Shown: in pieces, positions 32,955 through 45,196 of the stretch
Position numbering within the stretch: the stretch's first letter is position 1
Layout of the letters: each line of letters starts with the position of its first letter
Assembly: GCA_963969595.1 (NCBI GenBank)
Contig: OZ018413.1
Location: forward strand, 6,414,711 to 6,478,710
Source of the DNA: Neckera pumila
Taxonomy: Eukaryota; Streptophyta; Bryopsida; Hypnales; Neckeraceae
DNA: 64,000 nt
Direction: 5' to 3'
The notes under the pieces: generated by a model
What the model was told of the DNA's origin: nothing
The model's input: the letters and a program-made list of their open reading frames with translations, nothing else
The model's database searches: none
Position numbers and translations under genes: made by a program

Positions 32955-33559
32955 CTTTGCTTCCGGCTTGGACCAACGCACAAAATCCTCACTTGCTGCC
33001 TGAAAAAGTGAGAACCACAGAAACAGTAGAACCATTAAGCCAAAACTTTGGTGTAAGTGTTGTGACTCATGCCTGGCAGACTTTCATGGTTTCTTGTTCC
33101 AGGGGATTGTGCAGCACAACGTCAACAGAAACATCTAAACGTCTAAGTGAACATCGTAACATCCACATAATCAGTGAAACATCCTCAAAAACATGTCGAC
33201 GTCCGCAGAGATGTGTTTCTTGAGAGGACCGTGTCATTCGGTACAGTGTTGTAACGACCTCGGACGGCAATGTCAAAATGAAAAGATGTCACTTAGCTGT
33301 CCGCTGTGCCTGAAGAGTAGACGTCATTGAGTGCATGACCGTTTGTTCCCTTTGACATGTAGGCTGCAAGTTGAAGACGGAAACATCGCAAATTTCCTCG
33401 GATTCACTGACCAACAACATTATCGACAAGAATCACCAAAAAAAAAGGGACAGTGACATCGGGGAGAGAGGAGACCGCAGACCAATGGAGACCGCCGTCT
33501 GTATTCAGGGAGCGCTTGAGGGACTTACAGCCATGAGGTGCACCTCGGGGGGCTGAAGG
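32955..33559. other. CACTA interior upstream of the TNPA-like gene
   Basis: Non-coding with GACGTC/AACATC-type words and no supported ORF. It should include the TNPA-like promoter, but no core element could be chosen. Confidence 0.4.
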
Positions 33560-34207
33560 TCAGCTTTTCTTCAACTTCAGAACTCTGTATGACACCGTGA
33601 TGCTCACAATGATGTCAATGAAGACATTGACAGGAATCCACAAAAAAGAAAAAAGGAACGACGACAGCGGTTTGGCAGGAGACCCATTATCTGTTTGGAG
33701 ACCATCCTTTGTGTTCATTTGCCGCGCCTCACGACCTTCAAACCACGGCGTGCATCTCGGGGGAGTGACGGTCAGCTTCTCTTTTGTTTCAACAATCTGT
33801 AAAACATCATGATGCTCACAGTGATGTCAACAACGACACCAACATAAATCCTAAAAATGTAAAAAGGGACGATAACAGCAAGGACGCGGGAGACCCCAGG
33901 GCGTTGGAGACCGCCCTCTGTGTTCATTTGACCTGGCTCACGACCTCCAAACCACCGCGTGTACCTCAGGGGCCTTGGGGGAATGATGGTCCCCTTTTCT
34001 TCTGTTTCAGAACTCTGTATAAGACACGGTGATGCTCACAGCGATGTCAGCGAAGACACCGGCAAGAATGTCATAAAAAATTTACAAAACGGGAAGATGA
34101 TAGCGGGGAGGTAGGAGACCCCACGGTGTCGGAAAACGCACTCTATGTTCATTTCGCACGGCTCACAACCCCGAAACCACCGCTTCACCTCGGGGGAGTG
34201 ACGGTCC
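33560..34207 (+). repeat. About 215-bp tandem repeats, left block
   Basis: Three successive units share TTTCAGAACTCTGTAT, GATGCTCACA (33599, 33811, 34031), GATGTCA, GACAGC, GGAGACC, TGTTCATTT and CGGGGGAGTGACGGTC. Spacing is about 212-220 bp. The array resumes after the LTR insertion at 35777-36075. Confidence 0.8.
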
Positions 34208-35776
34208 TGTGAGTGAATTTCACCATGAGGTAAAACCCATCCACAAACTTGGCCGAAAAGGAGTGTGTGGACTCTAATCTAAATGCCTCCAAGCAATGGA
34301 TTTCCCAAATTTTTTCTTTAGTGAATTTTTGATAAATCAAGCCTAAGTGAAAAAAGGGCAGCACCTCAAAATCATCCCATTATGTGCCTTAACACTCCCA
34401 ATTCATCTTCATACATGTTTTGAAAGGACAAGTAAACTTCCTAGGTCAAAATCACCTTAAAATTGCCTAATTTAGGCCCTAAGTGAACTAAATTGCACCC
34501 TAAAAACTAATCACAGCACAATTCACTCACACCAAGTGCTTAATCTAGACTCCCTTTGGGCAATGCTTCCACATGTGCCCTAAAGACCCTAACAAGTAGA
34601 ATTCACTAATGATGCATTCTTCTTAAACATCCAAATCATACAAGCCCATGAGAAATGTACTCCAAACATGCAAGACCCAATCTGAATTGTAATTATCATT
34701 ACATTTTTATTCATTTGGGACCACAAGAACCATAGTAAACACACACAACTCACAGCCGATAGGGTAGCCAACCTCTTCCTACTAATTTGTCCGCCCTATC
34801 TTCATCCTGGCTCCAAATTGAGCGAGCCTTATCTCGTTGGAAAGCTGACTTCTCCATCTTCCTTGCGCCAAAAATTCAGCTCATTCCGCTTGGCCACACT
34901 TCTACAATCGTCCGTCAAGTTGCAGCTCTGAAATTCCTGCGGCAGTAGGCCTTCCGCCACAAAATCGACCACCACTGCCTCATCTGTGCTCCAAATCGGT
35001 CGAGTTGAGTCTTGTTGAAAAGCTAGCTTGAATACGCACCATTCCACCAATTTTCAGCTCCATCCGCTACTCCATGCTCTCGCGATAGCTCGCCAAAGTA
35101 GCTGCTTCCACTTGCAAGGGCAACGGACTTTCTTTCCCAACACTTTTTGCATCTGACCTCCACAATCCTCACTTTTCACCCACTTTCTACCCCACAAGGT
35201 GAAAACCTACTCGACAAATTGACTATCATCCTAACCTACCTCCTTGCAATCATTGTTCTCCTATGTATTGTCCACTTTTCACCTCTTCACACATTCTCCC
35301 CCAAAACAAAACAAGAGAGAGAGTGAGCACCAAACCCTAATTCGACTAATACCCCAACTAACTAACTAACTAACACTCCTAATCACTTTCATCTACACTA
35401 ATTTACTGAAATTCCATTAAATCACTACTTATTGCCTAAATTAGAGTTTCTACCACTATGTTAGTGTTCTCATAGTAATTTTAAGTTTGATCACTTCTTT
35501 TGTGCTTTTCCATATTTCTTCGTTTTTATTGGTTTTCAATTTATGTTTAGATCCATTTTCAACTTCTCACCATTGTTTTGGATTCCTTTTTGTATCTTTT
35601 ATCTTTTATATATTTTAGGGTTGCAATTTTGATCTAGTTTCTCTTCCTATGCACTAAAAGCCTTTTACTAATGGTTATAGTTTAATCTAATGTACTAACA
35701 CTTTTGAACTTAAAAACTCATTCATAGTTTTTATATTTTCAATTATCTGAAGGGTGAACCAATATAGTGGTTCACA
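34208..35776. mobile_element. Solo-LTR-like insertion (TSD GGTCC)
   Basis: The 1569-bp segment starts TGTGAGTGAATTTC and ends GTGGTTCACA, with GGTCC on both sides (34203-34207 and 35777-35781). It splits the 215-bp tandem repeat array. TG...CA ends and a 5-bp duplication fit an LTR. There is no ORF of note, no second LTR and no similarity to the ORF-bearing LTRs, so it belongs to a different family. Confidence 0.75.
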
Positions 35777-36087
35777 GGTCCGCTTCCCTTCTGTTTCAGA
35801 ACTCTGCATAAGGCAGCAGCGCGATGCTCACAATGATGTCAGCGAAGACACTGGTAAGAATGTCATTAAAAAATATAAGAAGGGACAACGACAGCGGGGA
35901 GGCAGGAGACCCCAGAGCGTTGGAGAACGCACTCTGTGTTCATTTGGCACGGCGCACGACATGCAAACCACCGCGTGCACCTTGGGGGAGTGACGGTCAA
36001 CTTCCCTTCTGTGTCAAAACTCTATGTAAGATACCGTGATGCTCACAATGATGTCAACGGAGACACGTTGACATCAGTGCCCAAAAC
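35777..36087 (+). repeat. About 215-bp tandem repeats, right block
   Basis: Continuation of the 33560-34207 array. GATGCTCACA recurs at 35823 and 36038, with GGAGACCCC, TGTTCATTT and GGGGGAGTGACGGTCA in the same order. Confidence 0.8.
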
Positions 36088-37185
36088 GTGACGGCAAAGG
36101 ACGCAAAGGAGTCACTTCGTTCGACAACTACAATTGAAAACCTGCGCTACCCGAATTGCTTGAGCTGCTCAATAGAGCGTACGAGCCCGGATTCCTGTCA
36201 CCGGAAAGAAAGTATCGACTGCAGTGGCTGTTGTGTAAGCAACACTGAGAATCTGACAGCTGCCTCCTTACCAAATATTTCTGCAGAGGAGAGGAGTTTG
36301 TATCTGTGGACAACAGAAGCAGACAAAGAAATGCACAAACAATGCAAAATCATGGATGCAGGAGGTGGAGCATCCTCCTGTCACAGGTGGGGTTTGTGTG
36401 GCACCGTACCTTTCTAAACAGAAGCTGCAGCTGCGGCAATTCGCAAATTCCGCTCCCTCCTGGTACCCCGTGGCCGCGCTCCTTGGTTTTGTAGGTCGAA
36501 GGTGCCTTACTCCTTGTCGATAGCTGCTGCCAGCCTGCAAACTAAATTGTCTCACCAATCACAAACTCACGCTCTTAGAAAATCGTAATGTTCTCGCCAT
36601 CTCTCGCGTTTTCAATTGCAGCTACGGAGCTCTAAAACACAATGTATGCAACACCGCAAACTGCAAAGAGGAAGAGGTGAAGGTAGCGCTGCGGTGTTTG
36701 TAGTGACACCCACGGAGAGGGGCAAATGGAAAACACGGATGAACTTAGATGAAGAGAGAGCACCACGACGATGCCACCACGGCTGCCAATCAATAGTTCA
36801 ATTAAACGCTTGATGTCCGCGCAGCTAAGCGATTGAGGCTTGTGTGTCAGGAATTCAAAGTTTCGGCGGTGAGCTCGTCAGCAGCGCATAAAGGAGTGCG
36901 CGGCGACCACCGATTCCAAGCCTCAAAAATTTCTGCAATTCCAGACATCCATGACTTGCAGCAGTGCCGCGGGCCCAAATCTCCCCTCCCAAGAGACGTG
37001 TAAGCATTGGAAAACCGAACCTGACCTGCGACTCAGGTGTCGCGAGCGCCAATACCAAAGCGGAGCGGGTGCTTTCAATAACCTATTGAGTAGAGCTGAG
37101 CGGGTGCTACCAATTCGAAAACAACAAAGCATGCACAAACAGAAAAGGTACATGACGGAGGCGCGATGCACTGCAATTGTCTTAC
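36088..37185. other. CACTA interior, possible further captured gene sequence
   Basis: Less AT-rich than the flanks. Minus-strand stretches look exon-like (SSYRQGVRHLRPTKPRSAAT at ~36520-36460; GLVRSIEQLKQFG near 36150-36190) but frames are broken and no product is recognisable. It may contain downstream exons of the gene whose first exon is at 37186-37467. Confidence 0.35.
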
Positions 37186-37467
37186 CTTCTCAAATTTTAG
37201 GTCTTTTTGCACAGGAGTGCCAATGTCGCTGACAAAGAGAGCATGGCTTCTGTTCAGGCGGCTACTTTGGCGGAGACTGCTCTCCCCTCCATTCAGTACA
37301 GTAGCTGCGTCCATTGCTGAGGTGAATGACACAGCCATAATCCCCTCCACAAAGTTGTCAAAAACGCTCAAAGCTCCGTGAGTGATCCATGGTTTGCTCT
37401 CAGGTAGTTCCTTGAATTCAGCCACTGAAACACTGTTGACATTAGGAGATGGCGATGGAAGTGGCAT
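37186..37467 (-). pseudogene. Probable captured host-gene first exon inside the CACTA
   Basis: ATG 37467-37465 opens 94 codons (MPLPSPSPNVNSVSVAEFKE ... QKDLKFEK) ending at a strong donor, GAGAAG|GTAAGACAA. Composition is balanced and protein-like (SKPWITHGALSVFDNFVEGI), unlike nearby transposon genes. No family was recognised. The upstream side (37468-37600) resembles a 5' leader. Position inside a CACTA element, separate from its own genes, suggests transduplication of a host gene. It may instead be an extra element-encoded ORF. Confidence 0.45.
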
Positions 37468-38339
37468 GTTGATCACCAAGGAATGAGAGCAATCGCAAAA
37501 ACAAGTAGAAGCGCAGACGTGTAGAAGAAGTGAAAAGAAGGATTAGGGTTTCAGAAGCACGCTACGGAACACTTGCCTTGCACATGGTCCAGGAGCCGCA
37601 CCCGTTTCAAACAAACACAAGTTCTTCCCTTGTGACACACAGATGTTTAGTGCAACATCAAAGAAGACATGATCATATTCTTTCGAACGTCAATACGTCT
37701 TAGAGGACGCAGTGCAGGAGGTAGTCGCAACATATAGAGGCCCCATTCTAGAAACAAAGCCACCATTCTCTCGGTCTGGGTAGAAGAGGGATTAAGAATT
37801 GGATAGGAGAAGATTACACACTGCTCTGAGCCATTCAGATTCTGAAAGAAGCTGCCAATTCTTACTGTAGTAAAAAATTTTCCTTTCATACTTCTAGAAG
37901 ATGAAAGTCATCCTCTAATTACTTTCATCTCTGACCTTCTTCTAAAAAGCGATTCAACGTTCGTGAAGTGCATTTCAGATAGTGAAATGAACCTCACTTG
38001 TCTTATGTTGTAACCATTCATGCTAGTAGGAAAGCACTACTCTTTTGGCGTGACATGTAGGGCTGAGTCCTTCTACAACATCTCACGCAATGTGGGCCAT
38101 TCTTAAATTTTGTCCCAATTAAGATTTGGTGCAGTCACCCTACTTGTTTTGGTTGAATCAAGAAACATATAGAGAATCATACGTAATTCTAGAATTCCTG
38201 TATACCTTTTCTCACCTTCTTTATGTCTTCATATTCCTTCCCATTCCATATCATGCTTTTCATTTTTTTTTTGGCTTCCTATGTGGATAGGAAAGTGAAG
38301 GCCCGTTCAATCCCCATTTTTGCTCTTACTTTGCGGATA
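37468..38339. other. CACTA interior, nothing recognised
   Basis: No ORF with domain features. A minus-strand frame at 37647-37889 is unsupported. Confidence 0.4.
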
Positions 38340-39670
38340 TTCATCAAGGTTCAGTCTCACTGCAATGTTATGGATTTTGAAATTGAGGGAAAGTGAAGCC
38401 AATGTCCGTTTCCTTTTTTCATGTGTGTTTGATGTGTGGAGACTAACATCTCATGCAGTTTTCGAGTTCAAGATTTAGGTGATTTCGAAGTGGATCCCCC
38501 ACTTCCTCCCACTTTTCGGGGGGGCTTGTTAGTGATTTGGAGTAGAATGTGATTCGAAGTTATTTTTTTCATGAAGTGTACATCTTGTAGATCCCGCATG
38601 CCCTCCCACTTTTGGGGGGGCTTTCTCGTCATTTGGAGTAGAATCCCATTCCATTCCATTCATTTCATTAAGTATAAATGTTACAGATTGCCCAATCCTT
38701 CCCATTTTTTTGGTTTTTTTTTTTGACATTTGGAATATAATTACGTTCCATTTACTTTATTTCATTAAGTATAATTTTTATGGATCCCCCATTCCTTCCC
38801 TTTTGGGGGGAAGGCTTATTAGTAATTTGGAGTACAATTCCATTCCATACACTTCATTTAATAAAGTGTGAATCTAATGGATCCCCCATTCTTGCCCAAT
38901 TTTTTCTGTAGGCTTCTTAGACATATAGAATTGATTTCCATTCCATACTCTTTATTTCATAAAGTGCACCTGTAGTAGAGCCCCCATTCATTCCCAATTC
39001 TTTCTTTAGACTTATTAGCCATTCTTAAAAGAATACACTTTATTTCATAAAGTGTACACTTTTAGTGGGGCCCTCATTTTTCTTCCCATTTTTTTTTGGG
39101 CTTTGTATGACACTTAGAGACAATTTCCATTCCATTCACTTGAATTCATGGAAAGTAGACTTTATGGAGCCCTCATTATTTTTCCAAATTTTTTTTGGCC
39201 CTTGTATGATATGTAGAGTACATTTCTATTCCATTCACTTCATTTTATAAAGTATAGACTTTTAGTGGAGTCCTATTCTTTTTCAATTTTTATTTGGCTT
39301 TGTATGAGATGTAGAGTACATTTCCATTTCATATTCTTCATTTCATAAAGTGTAGACTTCTAGTGGAGTCCTATTCTTTTTCAATTTTTATTTGGCTTTG
39401 TATGAGATGTAGAGTACATTTCCATTGCCTACACTTTATTTTATAAAGTGTAGACTTTTTATGGAGCCCTCATTGTTTTTATAATTTCTTCTCGGGCTTT
39501 GTATGACATTTAGAGTAGAATTTTGCTCCATATTTTATATTTCATAAACTTCAGACTTGGTGGAGCCCTCATTCACTTCCCAGTTCTTTCTGGGCTCTGC
39601 ATGTCATTTTGAATACAATTCCATTCTATATTCTTCAGTTCGTAAAGTGTAGACTTTTCGTGGAGACTAA
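38340..39670. repeat. Degenerate tandem repeat of roughly 120-130 bp
   Basis: About ten diverged units share TTCATTTCATAAAGTGTAGA, TTTTAGTGGAGCCCTCATT, a TTTTTTTGGGCTTTGTATGA-like stretch and GACATTTAGAGTACAATTCC then ATTCCAT. Identity falls towards the left, where units carry ATCCCCCATTCCTTCCC. No coding capacity. Confidence 0.7.
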
Positions 39671-40723
39671 CATTTTAGGTGTTTTTTTGGAAATGATCCC
39701 AGAGTGGAGCCCATCTTCATCACTATTTTTTCTTTGCTTCTATGTCTTCTGAAGAGGCAATTACATACTTCATATGTTTGTGGTTTATTACATTGCACAA
39801 CCTATCTTCATAGAATGTTTTCACGGTGTTTTTTTTCTTCAAGCTGAAGCCAATCTGTAGCCCATTGACTTTCCTTTTACTGTTATTTACGTAACAGAAA
39901 TATGAAGAAGTTGTACGTTTCGTACTTAGTTCCCTACAATTCTATTGAGACGCGTCTATATTTCACAAAACATCTAGGAAAAGAAGTTGGTGTTGTCAAA
40001 GACATGTGGGAATCCAAGTGGTTGACATTGAAAAGAGATCCGTGTCTTCAAAGACTTCCCGAAATTACTACCCTCATGTACTATCCTTTTAGTGTATTTC
40101 AAGAATCACCAGTGAGGGTTACATATTGGAATGGCATGGTTAAGTAAACTTGCTCCCTATTCCATATGTAAGTTCATGCAGTGTACCTTCACCCGTACAA
40201 GTACCCCTACGACTCCCTATTTTCTAAGTTGTGGACAAGTGAACCTAGAAATCCTTCTCATTTGTAGGCGCTGTAGGATATTTACTGCAATATTGTTGTA
40301 TGAATCTATTGGCACATGGTTGTAACCACTACACACTCCCTTTTTGAGGACTTTGTATGACATTTAGAGGAGAAAATGTTGACTTCCTTTGATAAATTAC
40401 AATGATTTCATTCTTCATTGCAGATAAAAAAAATTATAACTCATACCCCATTTTGTTGTAAGTGCAATGGCAACCTCTTGATGATATCCATCTCCCCTCC
40501 CCATGTGTCTATTTATCCGATATGTGAAGAACTATAACTCACCATTCTAATTTGTTGTTTGCTATGGCTTCTAGAAATCCCGTCTGTGTACTGCATCAAC
40601 AATTCCATGCAGGCGGTGACGTCTGTTTTGGACATGGTGGGCAGGGTCTGACATCGGGGGGCCCGAATCCGCATCAACACCAGTGCCCGAGTCCTCTGTC
40701 ACATTCCACTGGGTGACCTCATT
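39671..40723. other. Region upstream of the TNP2-like gene
   Basis: AT-rich with a few frames lacking domain features. The N-terminal exon of the transposase (start of the transposase-associated domain) may lie here but could not be identified. Confidence 0.35.
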
Positions 40724-43700
40724 TTGCAAACGAAATTAAGGGTGGCAACAGAGTTGAATTTGAAGAGGTATCCATGCCCTTGTAGGAATTGTCATGGAGG
40801 GCGACGCAAGGCAATTCATATGATCCGGAAGCATCACGCTGCAATCGGTCAGGATGCTTTTCTTACAAAGTCCATGATTGGAGGGGATCCTCCAGACGGT
40901 TATCCTCCTCATGGCATATGGGTGGAAGATTTTGCCTTTGATGACGACATCGTTGATGGTGACGCTGACGTACAAGTGGACGATGCTGCTGCTGAGAATG
41001 ACGTCCCCGCTTCACACTTTCCAGATGTTGACTCCAGCAAAGCCCTCGAAGCCGACGACCCTACTTTGGATGTACAACATGATGTTCAAAGGCAAGTCAT
41101 GGAGGCCTTCGATCGTGGCGATGCCTTGCACGAAGAGACCATGGCTTCTGAAACGCAGTCTGACAATGACCAGAATGACAATCTCCCAAACACTATTGAT
41201 GACATGTAGCGTTTATACGAGCACGCAACAACATCAGTGTATGAGGGGGCGTCGTCTAGTATTTTGTCAGCAACTATCATTGTCATGAATATGTGCGTGG
41301 TCTTCCGTGTCAGCAATAAATTCACCGATGAGCTGTTGCAATATCTGTCATCGGATTTGCTCCCAAAAAACAACAACATGCCTAGTAGCCATTATGAAGC
41401 AAGGAAGATGATCACAAAGCTAGGCTTGGAATACAACAACATCCACGCGTGTCCCAATGGATGTGTGCTATATGAAGAGGAGCACTCAGATTTGGTAACT
41501 TGCCCCAAGTGCTTGAAGTCTCGATGGATGCAAGGCTTGAACTCTGTCCCAGCAAAGGTCATCTGGCATTTCCCTCTGATTCCAAGACTGAGACGCATGT
41601 TTCGATCATCACAACTAGCAAAGATGCTCGTAGGGTAGAGAAAGCATGTCAGTGACGATGGCGTGATGCGGTCTGTGGTGGATAGCCCCGCCTAGAAACA
41701 CGTTGATTCAGATGCTGTATTTGACAACTTTGGTGCTGATGATAGGAACTTACGTTTGGCCCTAGCATTGGATGGTGTAAATTCATTCAAATTGAGCAAT
41801 ACCAATTGGTCGACATGGCCGGTGCTGATATTGATTTATAACTTTGAGCCATGGCTTGTGACGAAGAAGTTCTTTGTGTCATTATGCATCTTCATATCTG
41901 GGAAGCATTCGCCATGTTCAAAGAACATTGACGTGTTCTTGCGACCACTGCTAAGAGAGCTTCATGCACTCTGGGAAGGTGTGGTAGCCATAGATTTCTC
42001 CCAAGCAGAAGGTGCTCGACGCTTCATCATGCGTGGCTTACTCATGTGGACCATTTCAGATTTCCCGGCCTTTGGTCTCATCTCTGGATTGTGCTGCAAG
42101 GGATACAAGGGGTGTCCATGTTGTGGACCTCAGACAGAGTCTAGAATGGCTAAAACGGGTGATGTTTGTGCAGATCAAAGCACGAGGGGCTCAAAAATTG
42201 TTTACGGTGGCATACGCAGGTATCTCAATCGACACCACCCCTATCGCCGCAATCGTCGTTTCAATGGGAGAACGAAGAATCGCTTCAGATCGAAGACCAT
42301 GACTGGTGAAGACGTCATTCGGTACGCAGCGTGGCGGCAAGCATACCTAGACCTCGACGGAAAGGAAGATGCAAAGGATGACCCAGTGCATTTCACAGGA
42401 GTGAAACGACTAAGTTCTCTATATGAACTACCATATTGGCAAGTAAGACAGGCTGCAACAGAATCTCTACCTTCATGTATTCTCCAACTGCCTTGTTGTA
42501 GTAGCTGCAGATGTTGTCCGGCACTGCATAGCGATGGAGTGATCATGTTGGCATTGTTGGCATAATAGACATTATAGTATCCAGAATGCAGGAGAAGAGG
42601 ACGTCTGCTGCATATAGTGTTGTTGTCAATGAACATGAAGAGCCCTGTAGCATGTCTTGGAAGATGTACCCGGTAGACGTCAGGTTGGGCTAGAATGTCT
42701 ACATGACTGCTCCACTCACAGTGGCAATGAAAGGACCCTAGACAAGGGATGTTACCTTGTAACAATTGAGAGATCATGTATTGCAGTATCTGCTGGAGCG
42801 CCACATCCTGGACGTCATGCACTGTGAAAAGAATTTATCTGAGAACATGGTGAAGACACTGCTTTCCATGAACGACAGCCCGGGCAGCCGAGTGGATGCG
42901 CAAGAGCTTGGAATTTGCAAAGAAACATGGCTGCAAGATCCACAAAGACGGCAAGATGATTACTACATGTCGCATGCGCCGTACATTAAGACAACAGAGG
43001 AGTGGAAAGAGTTTGTGGATATAGTCTCAAACACCCGCACTCCAACAAACTACGTCAGTGCAATTCACAAACGCTTGCAAGATGGTAAACTACAGTACAT
43101 GAAGACTCACGACTATCACATTCTGATGCAACAGGTAAGTCATGCAAGGCAATGATGGTCTCAATGCTGCCAAAGTTTTGGTGTTAGTATAGAGTGAAAT
43201 TAGTCAACCTCAATTGCATGGTCTTAGTAAGCATGATAGCTACAGGAAGACGTCATTCCCCACATGATTATGCTCACTGTACTAGGGAAGATGTTGCATC
43301 AGAGATATAATTGTTCTCTGTGGCATTGGTGCTGTCAAATTTTGTCCCCTTCAAGTCACCAACTTCTGGCTACAACATCTTCTAGAAAATAGGAAGACCT
43401 TATCCACTCTCTTCCTTGAGTATTTGAGATATGTATCGCATATGTGTTTTACTTGCTTGCTCATGATTCAAGTTCCTTGTTGCTGTATAGATTCTACCGG
43501 TGGCAGTTCGGAATATCTTAGATGAAAATGTGCACTTGGCTATTATAAAAATGAGCAGAGTCTTCCAAAGACTCTGTGAGAAAGAGATTCGAGAGGATGG
43601 CCACAATGACCTCATGCAGAATGTTATAATGGCAACTTGTTTGATTGAGAAGGAGTTCCTGACGACATTTTTGAATATCATGACACATCTACCAGTGCAC

Positions 43701-45196
43701 TTGGTAGAGCAATTATTTCGGTGCGGCCCTATGCATTGTAGGTGGATGTATCTTATTGAAAGGTATATGAAGACACTAAAGGACTACGTCCGCACACTTG
43801 CACATCCGGAAGGCAGCATAGCGGAGGGATATCGAACCAAAGACACACTTAGCTTTTGCACGGAATACATGAGAGAATATGGCGGAACAGCGCAGCGGGT
43901 TTGGAATGTACAAGAAGATCCAATTATGAACGACGAGGTCATCCGTGGCAGTGTACCACAACAACGTGCATTGTCTGACGAAGTGCGTTCATATGCGCAC
44001 GCCTTTGTCATTGACAATGCTCCATGCTTGGAAGCTTGGCACGAGTGAGTGTCCTGAACACCTCATCTAATGTTCTCTTGGACGTCACATTGTGCTTCAT
44101 ATATATAGGTCTAATATTAAACTAAACGCGTAGCCCCTGAATGACGTCCCGGTCTTCAGTGCATGAACATGTCTCTATACATGTCCTGCTAGACACATTG
44201 TGTATTTGTAGACGTTGTGAAGCCTTCAGCTTTGTAGATAAGCGAAACACTTTCCCAAAGCCCCCCTAGACATAGCTTGAATCCACTATGTGCATGCCAC
44301 ATACTGCAACCGCTTTTGCTGTCCAGTCCTCTAACAAATGTCAAATGCATTCTACATGTAGGGAGTACACTATGGCAAAGTCCCAACGGTGGCAGGAGCG
44401 TGAAGTATTTCGAGTAACATGAAGACGTTCACACCTGGGAAGAGCTGTTCGTTATCCACACGAACTCCGTGAATTTCCAATTTTTTTACAGTGGTTCACA
44501 TCGGCAGTAAAGAAAGCTGAACGTTCAGGACGTCTATTGAAAGATGATGTCAAACAATATGCACAGCCCCCAAAGCGGAATGCGACATTGCATTGGGTCA
44601 TGTATTGTCACGGTATGCACTTGCACGTCCGAAGTTCAGAAGGTGGACTTGTCACCTGTGACTCAGGTGTGGTGGCTTGTTTCACCCGCCAATTGCGTTG
44701 GGGTCTAGTGAACGGGAGGCCAGTAGAAACCACACAAGAATATGTGGGGTATATAGAGGAAATTTTGGTTTGGGATTATTGAAACCACTGTGTGACTGTG
44801 TTGCTTTGTGATTGGGTGAAGGGAACACGGGACGCACGCAGTCCAAGCATTCAACGAGATCGGTACGACTTTAGCTTGGCAAACTTCAATCACATGGATG
44901 GGAAGGTACACACTGACTCGTTTGCCTTTCCGTTGCACTACCAATAAGTATTTTTTTCCGACGACCCACATCGACACGGATGGAAAGTGGTATGCTGAAT
45001 AGAGGTTAGGGGCAGACACAGGACATTACCTTGTATCCAACCGACCCCCAACATGGTTGAATTGCGAAACGATAGTGACTTTGATGGACTCCAACTTGTT
45101 GAACGTGCTATGGATCCAGTGCGTCATCCCATACCCGATGGAGGGGACTACATTGTTGTAGTAGGCAATGGCACAATCTTGGAGGATGAAGCATAG
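40724..45196 (+). pseudogene. TNP2-like CACTA transposase gene, four exon blocks, seven in-frame stops
   Basis: Exon blocks are 40724-42442, 42787-43134, 43491-44044 and 44362-45196, with GT-AG introns and matching phases. In order: transposase-associated zinc region (RYPCPCRNCHGGRRKAI), CPNGC...CPKC, FPLIPRLRRMF, the TNP2/Transposase_21 core (STWPVLILIYNFEPW, GKHSPCSKNIDVFLRPL, WTISDFPAFG, KGCPCCG), ELPYWQ spliced to YLLERHILDVMHCEKN, the DUF4218 block (PVHLVEQLFRCGPMHCRWMY, HPEGSIAEGY), then DUF4216-like sequence (CDSGVVACF, DDPHRHGWKVV) to TAG 45194. Stops are at 41207, 41636, 41693, 44420, 44780, 44945 and 44996, with no frameshift seen. The first exon's start is unresolved (no ATG). TNP2 is the catalytic transposase of CACTA elements; this copy should be inactive. 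Confidence 0.92.
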
